From Oceanospirillaceae bacterium (lineage in GTDB: Bacteria > Pseudomonadota > Gammaproteobacteria > Pseudomonadales > Balneatricaceae), in assembly GCA_013215505.1 (NCBI GenBank), contig JABSQZ010000010.1, positions 62,001-126,000 of the forward strand: 64,000 nucleotides of DNA. The letters run 5' to 3'. Shown here piece after piece: positions 56,213 through 64,000 of the stretch. The position numbers were made by a program, and so were the translations under genes. Each line of letters begins with the position of its first letter. Positions within the stretch are counted from its first letter, which is position 1. The notes beneath the pieces were generated by a model. It made no database searches, was not told the origin of the DNA, and saw nothing but the letters and a program-made list of their open reading frames with translations.

Positions 56213-56247
56213 ACTTACGACTGACGACTGACGACTGACGACTGATC
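56213..56247 (+). repeat. Heptamer tandem array (5 units) abutting the ridA stop
   Basis: ACTTACG, ACTGACG x3, ACTGATC in one register. Its last base is immediately adjacent to the stop codon of the minus-strand ridA-like gene. Confidence 0.92.
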
Positions 56248-56634
56248 CTATATAACCGCCGTAGCTTCAATCTCAACCTTAGCTCGATCTTCAATCAGGT
56301 CGGCTACTTGCACCATAGTCATGGCTGGGAAGTGCTTGCCAAAAACTGAGCGGTAGGCAGCACCTAACTCTTTTTGGCTATTTATATACTCTTGCTTGTC
56401 GGTCACGTACCACGTTAAGCGCACCACATTTTGTGGTGTGGCTCCGGCTTCTTTGAGTACCGCTTCAATATTTTGCATCGCCTGCAGGCACTGCCCTACA
56501 AAATCGTCAGTGACAAATTCTTGATCGGCGGTCCAACCTATCTGACCACCAACATATACAGTCTGGCCACTGGCAAGTATTCCATTGGCGTAACCTAAAG
56601 CCGGCTTCCAGCCCTGAGGATGTAATAATTTCAT
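56248..56634 (-). CDS. RidA-family enamine/imine deaminase
   Basis: A 128-residue RidA/YjgF protein. Motifs are GILASGQTVYVGGQIG, DFVGQCLQAMQNIEAVL, VVRLTWYVTD and the C-terminal KVEIEATAVI. The catalytic Arg position of canonical RidA (conserved R near residue 105) aligns with the VADLIEDRAKVEIE region. As last gene of the aminobenzoate operon it may hydrolyse an imine or enamine intermediate released during 2-aminobenzoyl-CoA breakdown. ATG at 56634 is chosen because the family begins there; the frame is open to 56673. Confidence 0.88.
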   Translation of the reverse strand: MKLLHPQGWKPALGYANGILASGQTVYVGGQIGWTADQEFVTDDFVGQCLQAMQNIEAVLKEAGATPQNVVRLTWYVTDKQEYINSQKELGAAYRSVFGKHFPAMTMVQVADLIEDRAKVEIEATAVI

Positions 56635-56771
56635 TGTTTGTATCCGTAGTAATTTTCGTTTTAAAAGCTTCACTGAGAAGCAACCTGCAAAGCTTATAAT
56701 TTGTTATACACACTAAAACTCTCTAACTATCATAAGCGCTAAGAGAGCTGCTTCGATATTCTCTGTGTGTC

Positions 56772-57977
56772 CTAGGTCACTGCCTGCACGGCTTTAAATT
56801 TATCGCAATCCCAGCGTTTGTTGGTCATCACATCGCCAATAATTTCTGCCGCTTTAATGATGTCTGCTTCATCTAAGTACAGTGGGGTTATACCAAAGCG
56901 CACTATATTAGGCATCCTGAAATCTCCTACCACTCCCTGATCAATCAGCGCTTGCACTACCGCGTATCCCTCATGGAACCGATAGGACACTTGCGAGCCA
57001 CGCTGGGATGCATCAGTGGGCGATGCCAACTCTAACTCTGGGCAGCGCTTGGCGACTTCATCCATGAACAACTCAGACAACTCGATGCTACGTGCACGCA
57101 CTTGTTGCATAGTGACACCCTGCCAAACATCCAGCGCCGCATCCAAGCTGGCTAATCCCAATACTGAAGGGGTGCCGACCCGCATCCGTCCAATTCCCTG
57201 CATAGGGGTGTATTGTCGATCAAAAGAAAATGGACTCTCATGCCCCATCCAGCCGGTCAGCACCGGTTGAATATTGTTGATATGCTGTTCACGTACGTAT
57301 AAAAACGCCGGAGCTCCCGGGCCACCGTTGAAATATTTGTAACCGCAACCCACCGCAAAATCGACCTTTAAGTCATCCAATTGAATCGCCATGGCGCCGG
57401 CACTGTGACATAGATCCCAGATAGTTTTAACGCCTTTTACCCGGGCGCGTTCCGTGATTGATGCCATGTCATGCAGTCGGCCGGTGCAGTAATCAACCTG
57501 AGTGATCATCACAACTGCAACGCTCTCATCAATAGCGTCAAATACTTGCTCAGGTGTTACAACTTTAAGCTCGTAACCGTCGTCTAGTCCTGCAATAACT
57601 CCCTGGGCGACATACAAGTCGGTAGGGAAGTTTCCGCTGTCGGAAAGTATCACTTTACGCCCTGGATTCATCGCTAGGGCGGCTGACAATACTTTGTGCA
57701 CATTGATGCTGGTATTGTCAGCAGTTGTCACTGTGCCTTTAGGTGCTCCTATTAAAGCGGCAATTTTATCACCTACGGTCTGTGACAAATGGTACCAGCC
57801 AGATTCGTTCCAGCCGCGGATCAGTTTCTGAGACCACTGATTATCCATTTCATCAACGAGCCGGGCCCGCGATGCATGGGTCATTGGCCCCAATGAGTTG
57901 CCGTCTAAGTAAATAACGCCCTTTGGTAAGTCAAAGGCCTGTTTGGTTGCTGCAAATAATCTGTTTAAATCGGTCAC
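56772..57977 (-). CDS. kynU: Kynureninase KynU
   Basis: A 401-residue PLP enzyme that cleaves L-kynurenine to anthranilate and alanine. Signatures are the N-terminal YLDGNSLGPM, the PLP-phosphate region TTADNTSINVHKVL, WDLCHSAGAM, and the Schiff-base lysine in CGYKYFNGGPGAPAFLYV. Length is normal for bacterial kynureninase. GTG start. It lies 20 bp after the aminobenzoate-CoA ligase gene, so its product anthranilate would be channelled straight into CoA activation. Tryptophan dioxygenase and kynurenine formamidase are not in the window. Confidence 0.95.
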   Translation of the reverse strand: MTDLNRLFAATKQAFDLPKGVIYLDGNSLGPMTHASRARLVDEMDNQWSQKLIRGWNESGWYHLSQTVGDKIAALIGAPKGTVTTADNTSINVHKVLSAALAMNPGRKVILSDSGNFPTDLYVAQGVIAGLDDGYELKVVTPEQVFDAIDESVAVVMITQVDYCTGRLHDMASITERARVKGVKTIWDLCHSAGAMAIQLDDLKVDFAVGCGYKYFNGGPGAPAFLYVREQHINNIQPVLTGWMGHESPFSFDRQYTPMQGIGRMRVGTPSVLGLASLDAALDVWQGVTMQQVRARSIELSELFMDEVAKRCPELELASPTDASQRGSQVSYRFHEGYAVVQALIDQGVVGDFRMPNIVRFGITPLYLDEADIIKAAEIIGDVMTNKRWDCDKFKAVQAVT

Positions 57978-57997
57978 TGGAAATCTCTCTACTTCTA

Positions 57998-59620
57998 TTA
58001 TTTTTTTAACTGGAAACGCTGAATTTTACCTGTGGCTGTCTTTGGCAGCTCGGCGATAAATCGCACTTCCCTTGGGTATTTGTAAGGGGCGATGGTCGCC
58101 TTGACGTGGTCTTTAAGCAGTTTCACGGTCTCATCGCTGCACTCTACGCCCTCTTTAACCACTACATAGGCACAGACTATTTGCCCGCGCGCTTCATCCG
58201 CGATACCTATCACTGCACACTCGGACACATCCGCGTGCAATAGCAAGCTGGCTTCGACTTCCGGCCCGGCAATGTTGTAGCCCGAGGAAATAATCATATC
58301 GTCGGCTCTGGCGGCAAAGTGGAAAAAATCGTCTTCATCCTGATAAAAAGCATCGCCGGTGACATTCCAACCGTCTCGTACATAGATACTCTGGCGATCA
58401 TCTGCCAGATAGCGGCAACCGGTAGGCCCTTTTACTATCAAGTTACCCACTTCACCCCTGGGTAGTTCACGCATTTGTCCATCAACCACTTTGGCCTGAT
58501 AGCCTGCGACTACTTTACCCGTACAATGTGCCTTGCGATCGTCAAGGTGGTTAGTGATAAAGATATGTAACATCTCCGTGGCACCTATACCATCTAAAAT
58601 AGGCTTTCCGGTCTTCTCATTCCACTCATCATAAATAGCTTGAGGCAGTGTCTCACCAGCGGAAATTGCCACCCGCAGTGAAGACAAATCAGCCCCCTGA
58701 TCCATCGCCGCCAGCATTGCCCGATAAGCGGTGGGGGCGGTAAAGCTAACAGTGGCTTTATAAGTTTCGATTATTTCTATCATGTCCGCAGGAGTGGCTT
58801 TTTCCAGCAGTGTCGCCGCTGCCCCAAAGCGCAGTGGGAAAATCGCCAGACCACCCAAACCGAAAGTAAAGGCAATCGGCGGTGAGCCGACAAATACATC
58901 ATCGCTGGTTACATTTAACACTTCTTTAGCGTAGCCATCGGCAATGTATAAAAGGTCACGATGAAAATGCATAGTCGCCTTGGGCTCACCGGTAGTACCG
59001 GAGGTAAAGCCCAGCAGGGCGACATCGTCACTGCTGGTCGCTACTGTCTCGAATATCACGGACTTGTTCAGGGCGATGCGGTCCAGCTCGGCATCAAAGT
59101 TAGCCGTACCATCAAAACCTATGACGTTTTTCAGGAACTTACTGTCTTTAGCACACTGTACTAATTCATCCATCAAGCGGGTGTCACACAAGGCAATACT
59201 GACTTCTGCTTTATCGACAATCTTGCTGATTTCACCCGCGCGAATCATCGGCATAGTGTTGACCACCACCGCCCCGGCTTTAGTCGCTGCCAACCAGCAG
59301 GCGACCATCGCCGGATTGTTGGCTGAGCGAATCAGTACTCTGTTACCAGGTTTAACGCCGTACTCTTCAACCAGTGCGTGTGCCAGTTTATTTGACCAGT
59401 CAGTCAGCTCTTTGTAGGTACGGCGCCGACCATTGCCGATCAGTGCAGTATGATCCCCGAAGCCCTGCTGTACCATCTTATCGGTTAGCTCCCAGGCGAC
59501 ATTCAACTGATCCGGGTAGCTGAACTTATCGGTATTCAATTCCGGCCACAGCTCTGCTGCCGGCAAGTTATCCCGGCTAAAAGTGTCTATATGCGCACTA
59601 GGTTTTAAGGTTGTTTGCAT
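57998..59620 (-). CDS. 2-aminobenzoate (benzoate-type) CoA ligase
   Basis: A 540-residue AMP-forming acyl-CoA synthetase of the benzoate-CoA ligase family. It has the adenylate motif LLGFTSGTTGEPKATMHFHRD, the core YNIAGPEVEASLL, and the catalytic lysine in PKTATGKIQRFQLKK near the C-terminus. Specificity for 2-aminobenzoate rather than benzoate is inferred from the neighbours kynureninase and the monooxygenase/reductase. ATG at 59620 with AGGGA 8 nt upstream is chosen over a start at 59689. Confidence 0.92.
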   Translation of the reverse strand: MQTTLKPSAHIDTFSRDNLPAAELWPELNTDKFSYPDQLNVAWELTDKMVQQGFGDHTALIGNGRRRTYKELTDWSNKLAHALVEEYGVKPGNRVLIRSANNPAMVACWLAATKAGAVVVNTMPMIRAGEISKIVDKAEVSIALCDTRLMDELVQCAKDSKFLKNVIGFDGTANFDAELDRIALNKSVIFETVATSSDDVALLGFTSGTTGEPKATMHFHRDLLYIADGYAKEVLNVTSDDVFVGSPPIAFTFGLGGLAIFPLRFGAAATLLEKATPADMIEIIETYKATVSFTAPTAYRAMLAAMDQGADLSSLRVAISAGETLPQAIYDEWNEKTGKPILDGIGATEMLHIFITNHLDDRKAHCTGKVVAGYQAKVVDGQMRELPRGEVGNLIVKGPTGCRYLADDRQSIYVRDGWNVTGDAFYQDEDDFFHFAARADDMIISSGYNIAGPEVEASLLLHADVSECAVIGIADEARGQIVCAYVVVKEGVECSDETVKLLKDHVKATIAPYKYPREVRFIAELPKTATGKIQRFQLKK

Positions 59621-59708
59621 GGCTATTTCCCTGTTTTTAGATTTATCGAGGGTTTTAATTGTCAGCCCGATTGCCGCCGCGAGTTGCAACAGCTGTGGAC
59701 AAAAATCT

Positions 59709-60857
59709 TTACTCGCTACTGATAATTACCTGGCGAGCAATAATAATTTTTTGTACGTCGGACGCCCCCTCATAAATGCGTAGTGCGCGAATATCCCGGT
59801 ACAGTGTTTCTACTACAGTCCCGCTGCGCACCCCGTCGCCACCGTGCAATTGCACTGCAGCGTCAATGACTTTCTGCGCGTTGTCAGTGGCGTACAATTT
59901 GGCCATCGCCGCCTCTCTGGTGACCCGGCTGGCGCCGCTGTCTTTAGTCCAGGCTGCGCGATATACCAACAGCGCCGCCGCGTCGACATCCAGGGCCATA
60001 TCGGCGATATGTCCCTGCACCATTTGCAGCTCGATCAGTGGATTGCCAAACAGTTCACGGGATTTAACCCGGGCGACGCTTTCCGCCAAGGCCCTTCTGG
60101 CAAAACCCAGAGCCGCCGCGCCGACGGTTGATCTGAATACATCCAGTACCGACATGGCAATTTTAAAGCCCTCGCCCTCAGCGCCAATTCTGTTACTGGC
60201 GCCAATGCGGACATTATCAAATTTTAGCCGCGCCAGTGGGTGCGGGGCTATCGTATGCAAACGCTCGGCAATACTGAAACCCTCAGTATCAGCGCTGACA
60301 ATAAAAGCCGATAGGCCCTTGGCGCCAGTATCAGCGGTACGGGCAAATACACAGTATAGTCCAGCGATGCCGCCGTTGGAGATCCAGGTTTTTTCACCAT
60401 TGAGTAAATAGTCATCACCATCTCTGATTGCGCTCAAAGTAATGTTGGCGACATCTGAACCCGACTGCGCTTCAGTCAAAGCAAAGGCCGACAGCGTCAT
60501 CCCGGCGCGGGTCTGTTGCAGCCACTGCTGCTGATCGACTGTACCGAACAAGCTGATTGCACCTGTACCCAATCCCTGCATGGCAAAGGCGAAGTCGGCC
60601 AGTGCATCGTAGCGCGCCAAGGTCTCACGAATCAGGCACAAGCTGCGCACATCTAGTGGCTGACCACTGCCATCAATAGCACTGTGTTGCAGCCAGCCAT
60701 CACTGCCCAGTTTGGCCACTAAGTCGATGCAAGCGGCATCCACATCACTGTGATCAACCGGCAAGTTTTGCTGGCACCAGCTCTCCAGCTCCGCTGCCAA
60801 TAAACGGTGCTTGTCCTCAAAAAAAGGCCAGTCCAAAAATGATTGATCTCTATACAT
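59709..60857 (-). CDS. Acyl-CoA dehydrogenase
   Basis: A 382-residue FAD-dependent acyl-CoA dehydrogenase: FALTEAQSGSDVANI, WISNGGIAGLYCVFA, ELQMVQGHIADMALDV, LHGGDGVRSG, and the catalytic glutamate in LRIYEGASDVQKIIIARQ. In the operon it would oxidise an alicyclic acyl-CoA formed from 2-aminobenzoyl-CoA during beta-oxidation-like ring processing. It sits between the ECH and ligase genes on the same strand; the gap to ECH is 129 bp, to the ligase 88 bp. Confidence 0.93.
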   Translation of the reverse strand: MYRDQSFLDWPFFEDKHRLLAAELESWCQQNLPVDHSDVDAACIDLVAKLGSDGWLQHSAIDGSGQPLDVRSLCLIRETLARYDALADFAFAMQGLGTGAISLFGTVDQQQWLQQTRAGMTLSAFALTEAQSGSDVANITLSAIRDGDDYLLNGEKTWISNGGIAGLYCVFARTADTGAKGLSAFIVSADTEGFSIAERLHTIAPHPLARLKFDNVRIGASNRIGAEGEGFKIAMSVLDVFRSTVGAAALGFARRALAESVARVKSRELFGNPLIELQMVQGHIADMALDVDAAALLVYRAAWTKDSGASRVTREAAMAKLYATDNAQKVIDAAVQLHGGDGVRSGTVVETLYRDIRALRIYEGASDVQKIIIARQVIISSE

Positions 60858-60986
60858 ACACCCTAGCCTCTGAATTTATTCGCCTTTATATAATGAGTGC
60901 GCGCTGGCGAGCAAAGCATGTTGTGGCCGCAGCATATGTTCAGCCACAACATGATCTTTCTCTCGACACGCAACCTGGGAATCTAT

Positions 60987-61799
60987 TTAATCGCCCTTAA
61001 ACTCAGGCCGCGTTTTAGCGACAAAAGCATGATAAGCACGTGCAAAATCTTCGCTTTGCATGCAAATAGCCTGAGCCTGAGCTTCTGCTTCGATGGCCTG
61101 ATCTATACTCATATTCCACTCGTGGTTGAGCTGAGTCTTGGTCATCATATGGGCGAAGTTGGGACCACTGGCAATCCGTTGCGCCATATCCTGAGCTGTG
61201 GCGGCAATCTCATCCCCGGCGACTATGCGGCTGTAAAAACCCCAGCGCTCGCCCTCTTCTGCGGACATACTGCGACCGGTGTAGAGTAAATCGGCGGCGC
61301 GACTCTGGCCGATAATTCGCGGCAACATGGCGCAAGCGCCCATATCACATCCGGCCAGCCCCACCCGGGTAAACAGAAACGCAGTTTTAGCATCACGGGT
61401 GGCGATGCGCATGTCACTGGCCATCGCCATAATGGCCCCGGCACCGACTGCCACCCCTTCAACTGCAGCGATAATAGGTTTACCACAAGCCAACATCGCC
61501 TTGACTAAATCACCGGTCATGCGGGTAAATTTCAGCAGTTGCTTCATATCCATAGCAACCAGGGGCCCGATGATCTCGTGCACATCACCGCCAGAGCAGA
61601 AGTTTCCGCCATTGGCACGTATCACTACTACATCTATTGTCTCGCTATAGGCCAATTCGCGAAACAAATCGCGTATTTCTGCATAGCTCTCAAAAGTCAG
61701 CGGATTCTTGCGCTCAGGACGACTCAGAGAAAGGGTCGCGATCTTATCGCTAACCTCCCAGTTGAAATGCTCTGGCTTAAATTGACTTAAATCTGTCAC
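60987..61799 (-). CDS. Enoyl-CoA hydratase/isomerase family protein
   Basis: A 270-residue crotonase-fold protein. It has the oxyanion-hole segments [16 protein letters not shown] and [21 protein letters not shown], and [19 protein letters not shown]. In place of the two catalytic glutamates of classic hydratases the second region reads GLAGCDMG with an Asp, so the reaction could be hydration, isomerisation or C-C hydrolysis of a ring-derived CoA ester. GTG start, only 3 nt after the MarR stop, with GGAG inside the MarR 3' end. Confidence 0.92.
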   Translation of the reverse strand: MTDLSQFKPEHFNWEVSDKIATLSLSRPERKNPLTFESYAEIRDLFRELAYSETIDVVVIRANGGNFCSGGDVHEIIGPLVAMDMKQLLKFTRMTGDLVKAMLACGKPIIAAVEGVAVGAGAIMAMASDMRIATRDAKTAFLFTRVGLAGCDMGACAMLPRIIGQSRAADLLYTGRSMSAEEGERWGFYSRIVAGDEIAATAQDMAQRIASGPNFAHMMTKTQLNHEWNMSIDQAIEAEAQAQAICMQSEDFARAYHAFVAKTRPEFKGD

Positions 61800-61802
61800 T
61801 GG

Positions 61803-62270
61803 CTATGCTCCGCTCTGGCTATCAATATTGCCTAATAATTGCAGCAGTACCGCGGCATCTTCTGCCCCGACATCTTGCATTAGCTCGTTCAACCACTGGC
61901 TGTGGGAGGTGGCCATCTCACTGAAGTGTCGCTCACCCTGCTCGGTCAACTTGACCATCATCGCCCGCTTGTCTCCCCCTACCGGCACTCGCACGACTAA
62001 GCTGTCTTTCACATGCCGATCAATAATACCGGTGACGTTGCCATTGGAGACCATCAACACCGATGAAAGCTGACTCATCTTTAAGCCTTGAGGTGCACGC
62101 TGCAGAGCAGAGAGCACGTCGAATCTAGGCAAGGTTGAGCTGTACTCGCGACGCAAGCGTTCGCGCAGTTCCGCCTCTATGGTGCGAGATACTTTAAGCA
62201 GCCGTAGCCACACCCGCAAACGCTGCTTTTCCAGCGCTGGCTGTCCATCGTTTTGAATAGGGGCACTCAT
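61803..62270 (-). CDS. MarR-family transcriptional regulator
   Basis: A 155-residue winged-helix regulator (LPRFDVLSALQRAPQGLKMS, VSNGNVTGIIDRHVKDSLVV, then GDKRAMMVKLTEQGERHF). Embedded in the aminobenzoate operon with a 4-bp ATGA overlap to the SDR gene upstream and 3 bp to the ECH gene downstream. MarR proteins in aromatic-CoA operons usually respond to the aryl-CoA thioester, so the probable ligand is 2-aminobenzoyl-CoA. Confidence 0.93.
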   Translation of the reverse strand: MSAPIQNDGQPALEKQRLRVWLRLLKVSRTIEAELRERLRREYSSTLPRFDVLSALQRAPQGLKMSQLSSVLMVSNGNVTGIIDRHVKDSLVVRVPVGGDKRAMMVKLTEQGERHFSEMATSHSQWLNELMQDVGAEDAAVLLQLLGNIDSQSGA

Positions 62271-63028
62271 GCCTCACCTCCGTTTATTGCAATCGACTGG
62301 CCGTTGATTGAAGCAGCGCCCGCTGTGCATAAAAACAGCGCAGTGTCCGCTACTTCATCTGGCTGAATAAAGCGCCCCATGGGGTTGTCTTTATTCAGTG
62401 CAGCTCTTGCCTGGCTGCGATCCATGGAAGTCATTTGCATAATATTTTCAATTGACCTATCTAACATAGGTGTCTCAATAAATCCCGGGCACAGCGCATT
62501 CGCTGTCAGCCCTTTGCTGGCACACTCTAGAGCCAGCGAGCGCACTAAGCCGACCACTGCGTGCTTAGCGGCACAGTAATGTGATACATAGCCATAACCT
62601 TTTAGGCCAGCGGTTGATGCAATGGCAATAAAGCGCCCCCAACCGGCGCTCTGCATCTCTGCCATAGTTGCCTGAAACAAGTTAAAAGTACCGGTTAAAT
62701 TGACATCCAGTGACTGCTGCCATTGATCGGTGCTGATTTTGCTAAAAGCTACACTGTCGACGGCGCCTGCATTGGCAATGGCGATAGCTATCGGGCCATG
62801 CTCAGCTCTGGCCTGTTCTAACATGCGCTCGACACTGGCTCTGTCGGTGACATCAGAGCAAATAGCGATAGTGTTGGGCAAACGCGCGGCCAATTGCTGC
62901 AGCGGCTGTTCAGTGCGACCGGTAATAGTCACCTTGGCCCCCGCCGCTGCGAAGACGCTGGCGATGGCACTGCCGACGCCTGTGCCTCCTCCGGTGATGA
63001 TTACATGCTTTGCTTGCAGTGAATTCAT
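62267..63028 (-). CDS. Short-chain dehydrogenase (3-hydroxyacyl-CoA dehydrogenase-like)
   Basis: A 253-residue classical SDR: cofactor motif TGGGTGVGSAIA, NAGAVDSVAFSK, catalytic Ser in IASTAGLKG and the YxxxK pair in YCAAKHAVVG. In the operon it likely oxidises the 3-hydroxyacyl-CoA produced by the crotonase. Its stop overlaps the MarR start (ATGA). Confidence 0.93.
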   Translation of the reverse strand: MNSLQAKHVIITGGGTGVGSAIASVFAAAGAKVTITGRTEQPLQQLAARLPNTIAICSDVTDRASVERMLEQARAEHGPIAIAIANAGAVDSVAFSKISTDQWQQSLDVNLTGTFNLFQATMAEMQSAGWGRFIAIASTAGLKGYGYVSHYCAAKHAVVGLVRSLALECASKGLTANALCPGFIETPMLDRSIENIMQMTSMDRSQARAALNKDNPMGRFIQPDEVADTALFLCTAGAASINGQSIAINGGEA

Positions 63029-63121
63029 CTTTAAGTTTAATCCTTCATTTTACAGTTAAGCTTAGGCATCTGTTGATGCTAAGGCTTACAAATTTATTTC
63101 GGCTCAGCGTCAAATCACAGT

Positions 63122-64000
<879 letters not shown>

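Overview
The window comes from a free-living, probably marine, aerobic gammaproteobacterium. That placement is inferred from gene content: a cbb3-oxidase assembly operon (ccoG-H-I-S), RdgC, a YcaC-type isochorismatase-fold hydrolase, a YdhF-type aldo/keto reductase, several LysR regulators, three c-di-GMP enzymes and a CoA-dependent 2-aminobenzoate operon. No rRNA, tRNA, CRISPR array, transposase or phage gene was recognised. The window looks like ordinary chromosome with an unusual amount of short tandem repetition.

Layout. 0-8 kb: ccoG-fixH-ccoI-ccoS, a TauE/SafE-type membrane protein and an MTA/SAH-nucleosidase-like gene, coupled by overlapping stop/start codons, then rdgC and queE. 8-17.5 kb: LysR divergent from glutaredoxin and an alpha/beta hydrolase, then a GGDEF-EAL protein, a heme-sensor chemoreceptor and a diguanylate cyclase. 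17.6-25.5 kb: LeuE-type exporter, LysR divergent from pirin and a YcaC-like hydrolase, two SelO (protein AMPylase) paralogues, and msrB-msrA. 25.9-37.4 kb: a peptide or amino-acid-derivative utilisation block (Asp/Glu racemase-fold protein, M24 peptidase, complete Dpp/Opp ABC transporter, DUF2817 amidohydrolase-like protein, LysR, a Cys/Met-metabolism PLP enzyme and an Lrp regulator). 37.6-54 kb: a mixed region with a CHASE4 diguanylate cyclase, CPA2 antiporter, a zincin-like protein, a DUF952-cupin fusion, WYL regulator/GST and LysR/quinone-reductase divergons, a YcaQ/AlkZ-type pseudogene and several orphan proteins. 54.3-64 kb: YdhF and GNAT genes, then a long minus-strand operon for aerobic 2-aminobenzoate (anthranilate) degradation. 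It holds a 2-aminobenzoyl-CoA monooxygenase/reductase-like gene (cut by the window end), SDR, MarR, enoyl-CoA hydratase, acyl-CoA dehydrogenase, aminobenzoate-CoA ligase, kynureninase and RidA. Kynureninase in the operon suggests that tryptophan-derived kynurenine is the feeding substrate.

The most unusual non-coding signal is a family of heptanucleotide tandem arrays (unit ACTNNCN, several variants kept in one 7-bp register). There are eight arrays, seven of which touch or lie just beyond a stop codon. Other signals are a 99-bp tandem array copied from the 3' end of the last gene, a 36-codon internal duplication in one SelO, a foldback element with 19-bp perfect arms, and two related 300-bp intergenic relics 34 kb apart. 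Where an inner start codon has a clear ribosome binding site or matches the family, I use that start and say so.
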